Assembly: GCA_026967815.1 (NCBI GenBank)
Contig: JAPUUO010000086.1
Location: 1-6,168, forward strand
DNA length: 6,168 nt
DNA from: Candidatus Bathyarchaeota archaeon
GTDB taxonomy: Archaea; Thermoproteota; Bathyarchaeia; Bathyarchaeales; Bathyarchaeaceae
Reading direction: 5' to 3'
Under the pieces are notes generated by a model, which worked only from the letters and a program-made list of their open reading frames with translations, was not told where the DNA came from and searched no databases. The translations under genes were made by a program, and so were the position numbers. Positions within the stretch are counted from its first letter, which is position 1. Every line of letters begins with the position of its first letter. Shown one piece after another: positions 4,954 through 6,168 of the stretch.

Positions 4954-5032
4954 TGGCGAGTTTCCCACAATGTGGAAAAACGGTTTGGCGTTTAGTGCGC
5001 CACCGTTTTCCCACAATGTGGAAAACTCGCCA
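4954..5032. repeat. 79-nt long inverted repeat carrying paired DnaA-box-like palindromes
   Basis: The left arm (4954-4990) and right arm (4998-5032) pair almost throughout, with three isolated mismatches and a 2-nt bulge (TT, 4985-4986). The loop is TTTAGTG (4991-4997). Each arm also holds its own palindrome, TTTCCCACA-A-TGTGGAAAA (4961-4979 and 5007-5025). In both, the TGTGGAAAA half reads TTTTCCACA on the other strand and fits the DnaA consensus TTWTNCACA. The element can therefore fold either as one long hairpin or as two smaller ones. Neither end is followed by a T-tract. It is probably a single-strand or duplex origin element. Confidence 0.75.
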
Positions 5033-5086
5033 CTGCGCGAGGACGGGAAAAACCGTTTATTACAAACGATTTAGATTGGATTTTTA

Positions 5087-5133
5087 AACAAAGATAGGCG
5101 CGTAACGGCGATAAAGCAACGGTCGTTCCGCCT
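5087..5133 (-). terminator. Weak terminator-like hairpin after the 202-aa gene
   Basis: On the minus strand, AGGCG...CGCCT (5133-5129 with 5100-5096) plus an inner AACG/CGTT can pair around a 1x3 internal loop and a 16-nt hairpin loop. ATCTTTGTTT follows. The stop codon of the 202-aa gene is inside the stem. The stem is short and the T-tract interrupted, so this is a weak candidate for the end of the late transcript; no better one was seen. Confidence 0.3.
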
Positions 5134-5740
5134 ATGCATTCATCTCGTTTGATGTCGGAGAGAAACCGAGTTCTTTGTCAATGAATTCCTGCCTTTGCCG
5201 AGAAATTTCATCGAGTTTGTTTTGAAGCCGTTCCTTTTCCATTCGGTCGAGGTCCTTTGAATTCTGATTTTCAAGAGCGCGCTTTATGGTGTCAACATCG
5301 GCTTTGTCCAAAAATCCGCTCCGAAGAGCAATGATGTCATCGGGAATAGTTTTATTGAAGTCGGGAATTTTACCTTTCTGATAGTCGTAGACACCTTGTC
5401 CTTGTCCTTGTCCTGCGCCCTCTTGATTGAGCCGTGAGAGCCGATTGGAAGACTTTAGAGCCGCAAAATCCTTGTCATCGACAATATTGTCGTACTTGAT
5501 TTTAGGACGCGGTACAGAGAGCGACAAGTCATCATCGCGCCAAATCTTGCGAGTATGGTAGACAGACTGCAATTTGTCAGACATTTCAATTGTTCCTTGA
5601 ATGTAAACATCATTCGTTTGTTGCACATCTCCGCCAGCGGATATGCAGGACGGAAACATAATGCTTTCGAGAAAAACAAGGGCAGCAGTGACCACCGCTT
5701 GAACCAACATCAAAATACTTTTTTTCAAAGTTTCGTTCAT
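5132..5740 (-). CDS. Membrane-anchored or lipoprotein-like protein with coiled-coil C-terminus (202 aa), possible VP3 equivalent
   Basis: No family recognised with confidence. The ATG at 5740 has AGGAG at a 6-7 nt spacing, overlapping the VP1 TAG stop; the gap to VP1 is 9 nt. Residues 5-32 read as Lys-Lys plus a hydrophobic segment (about I9-F29, interrupted by E25), ending in PSC at C32. This resembles a lipoprotein signal, though F29 at the -3 position is not a standard lipobox. Next come a polar region (33-105), a GAGQGQGQG run (108-116) encoded by CCTTGT repeats, and a strongly charged, coiled-coil-prone C-terminus (about 145-190). Small peptides with a hydrophobic head ending in Cys are known in gut microviruses; the long helical tail here suggests an added function. 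Its place between VP1 and VP2 and its helical content fit a scaffold (VP3) role; an envelope or lysis role is the alternative. Confidence 0.85.
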   Translation of the reverse strand: MNETLKKSILMLVQAVVTAALVFLESIMFPSCISAGGDVQQTNDVYIQGTIEMSDKLQSVYHTRKIWRDDDLSLSVPRPKIKYDNIVDDKDFAALKSSNRLSRLNQEGAGQGQGQGVYDYQKGKIPDFNKTIPDDIIALRSGFLDKADVDTIKRALENQNSKDLDRMEKERLQNKLDEISRQRQEFIDKELGFSPTSNEMNA

Positions 5741-5749
5741 AAAAAACTC

Positions 5750-6168
5750 CTAGAATCCGAATGTTTCGGGAACTGAATTGTAAGGCAGACAGCGAACAAG
5801 TTTAATGTCTGTCGCAATTTGAAGTTTGAATGCAGGATAATTCGTGTAAGCCAAGAAATCACGGCGGATATTTTCGGGCGATGTAGAAACAAACTGCATT
5901 GAGAGCAAAGGAAGAGAATTGAACTCGCGAGCCTGCACATAAGAACCGAACAAAGCGTCAATGGTAACTGGAAGAGCGAACATTCCAGAAGCCAAATTCT
6001 TCCTTGCCTTGAGATATGCCGCGCGTGTCTGATAGCCATAAAGTCGCAAATCGGCTTCCGTACCTTGTGCCATAATCTCTTGATTCAAAATTGGCTCGTA
6101 GCCAGTCTTGACAAATTCGGGCATAAAGATATCTTCGGGCACTCTGTCAGTCCATTCGTGTCCTACGC
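5750..6168 (-). CDS. VP1: Major capsid protein VP1, C-terminal part
   Basis: This is the 3' end of the capsid gene described at 1-1493, in the same frame once the 55-base overlap is removed. Bases 6114-6168 duplicate 1-55. The coding sequence proper of this part is 6113-5750, with the TAG stop at 5752-5750. Seen: PEDIFMPEFVKTGYEPILNQ (about 490-509) followed by E-I-M-A-Q-G, and LRLYGYQTRAAYLKARKNLA (about 520-539). Both blocks match conserved C-terminal regions of microvirus VP1, where the F/YGYQ-R motif precedes the final strands. The TAG stop forms part of the ribosome site of the next gene. Confidence 0.95.
   Translation of the reverse strand, partial: VGHEWTDRVPEDIFMPEFVKTGYEPILNQEIMAQGTEADLRLYGYQTRAAYLKARKNLASGMFALPVTIDALFGSYVQAREFNSLPLLSMQFVSTSPENIRRDFLAYTNYPAFKLQIATDIKLVRCLPYNSVPETFGF
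6114..6168. repeat. Terminal direct repeat, right copy (circular contig overlap)
   Basis: Exact copy of 1-55. Removing one copy joins the two parts of VP1 in frame and gives the 6113-bp circle. Confidence 0.95.

Larger units (their letters stand above)
4543..5131. other. Main intergenic region, probable composite replication origin and promoter
   Basis: This 589-nt stretch, close to a tenth of the genome, carries no credible gene. ORFs drawn through it cross repeats and lack start context. In order along the plus strand it holds a leader hairpin, a sigma-70-type promoter, a perfect 14-bp stem with a CTTGATA loop, a tandem 11-mer array, alternating purine-pyrimidine tracts and a 79-nt inverted repeat with DnaA-box-like sites. 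The motif AACGG/CCGTT occurs seven times (4722, 4758, 4979, 5003, 5053, 5104, 5118). Taken together this reads as the replication control region; the separate parts are listed individually. Confidence 0.7.

Noticed and set aside
4826..5074. 82-codon plus-strand ORF through the intergenic region
   Set aside because: It is made of the CA/CG runs and the long inverted repeat translated (Thr-His and Ala-Arg runs); repeats rather than coding sequence explain it.
1..6168. tRNA genes, CRISPR arrays, insertion sequences
   Set aside because: None seen: no cloverleaf-like sequence, no spaced direct repeats of array type and no transposase.

Overview
This window is a complete circular genome of a small tailless single-stranded DNA phage of the family Microviridae, read on the strand complementary to its genes. 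The first 55 bases (1-55) recur exactly as the last 55 (6114-6168). The contig therefore closes into a circle of 6113 bp, and the major capsid gene runs across the artificial ends. All supported genes lie on the minus strand, which by analogy with other microviruses should be the packaged strand. Three hallmark proteins identify the family: a VP1 capsid protein (DHDYFTTAKPW at about residues 268-278, YGYQTR near the C-terminus), a VP2 pilot protein with the GINP motif, and a VP4 HUH replication initiator (HYH followed by a YxxxY tyrosine pair). The capsid protein resembles gokushovirus-type VP1 but is longer (618 aa). Gene order and accessory genes do not match the textbook Gokushovirinae layout. 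The host cannot be named; the one strong promoter is of sigma-70 consensus type, which argues weakly against a Bacteroidetes host.

In the direction of transcription (right to left) the layout is as follows. Promoter at 4639-4667, a 5'-leader hairpin, VP2 (4542-3637), an unrecognised 147-aa gene (3640-3197), the VP4 initiator (3210-2206), an unrecognised 57-aa hydrophobic-headed peptide (2197-2024), and a 113-aa VP5-like gene (2021-1680). A rho-independent terminator (1575-1527) follows, then VP1 (1493-1, continuing 6113-5750) and a 202-aa membrane-anchored gene (5740-5132). Genes are packed with 4-14 nt overlaps or gaps of under 10 nt, except at two places: the terminator gap before VP1, and a 589-nt intergenic region at 4543-5131.

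That intergenic region is the most unusual part. In order along the plus strand it holds the leader hairpin, the promoter, a perfect 14-bp stem whose loop carries CTTGATA on the coding strand (the core of the phiX174 nick site), a tandem array of 11-mers containing GTGGAAA, two alternating purine-pyrimidine tracts including (CG)7, and a 79-nt long inverted repeat. Each arm of the inverted repeat carries a palindrome of two DnaA-box-like sequences. I infer a composite replication origin: a Rep nick site for rolling circle, plus a DnaA-box hairpin that might load the host helicase on single-stranded DNA.

The expected division of labour is that VP4 nicks the duplex form and drives rolling-circle synthesis, the VP5-like protein assists single-strand production, VP1 forms the T=1 shell and VP2 delivers DNA. 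The 202-aa protein may be a scaffold or an envelope-associated protein. No canonical lysis gene was identified; several hydrophobic candidates, including nested ORFs, are discussed.
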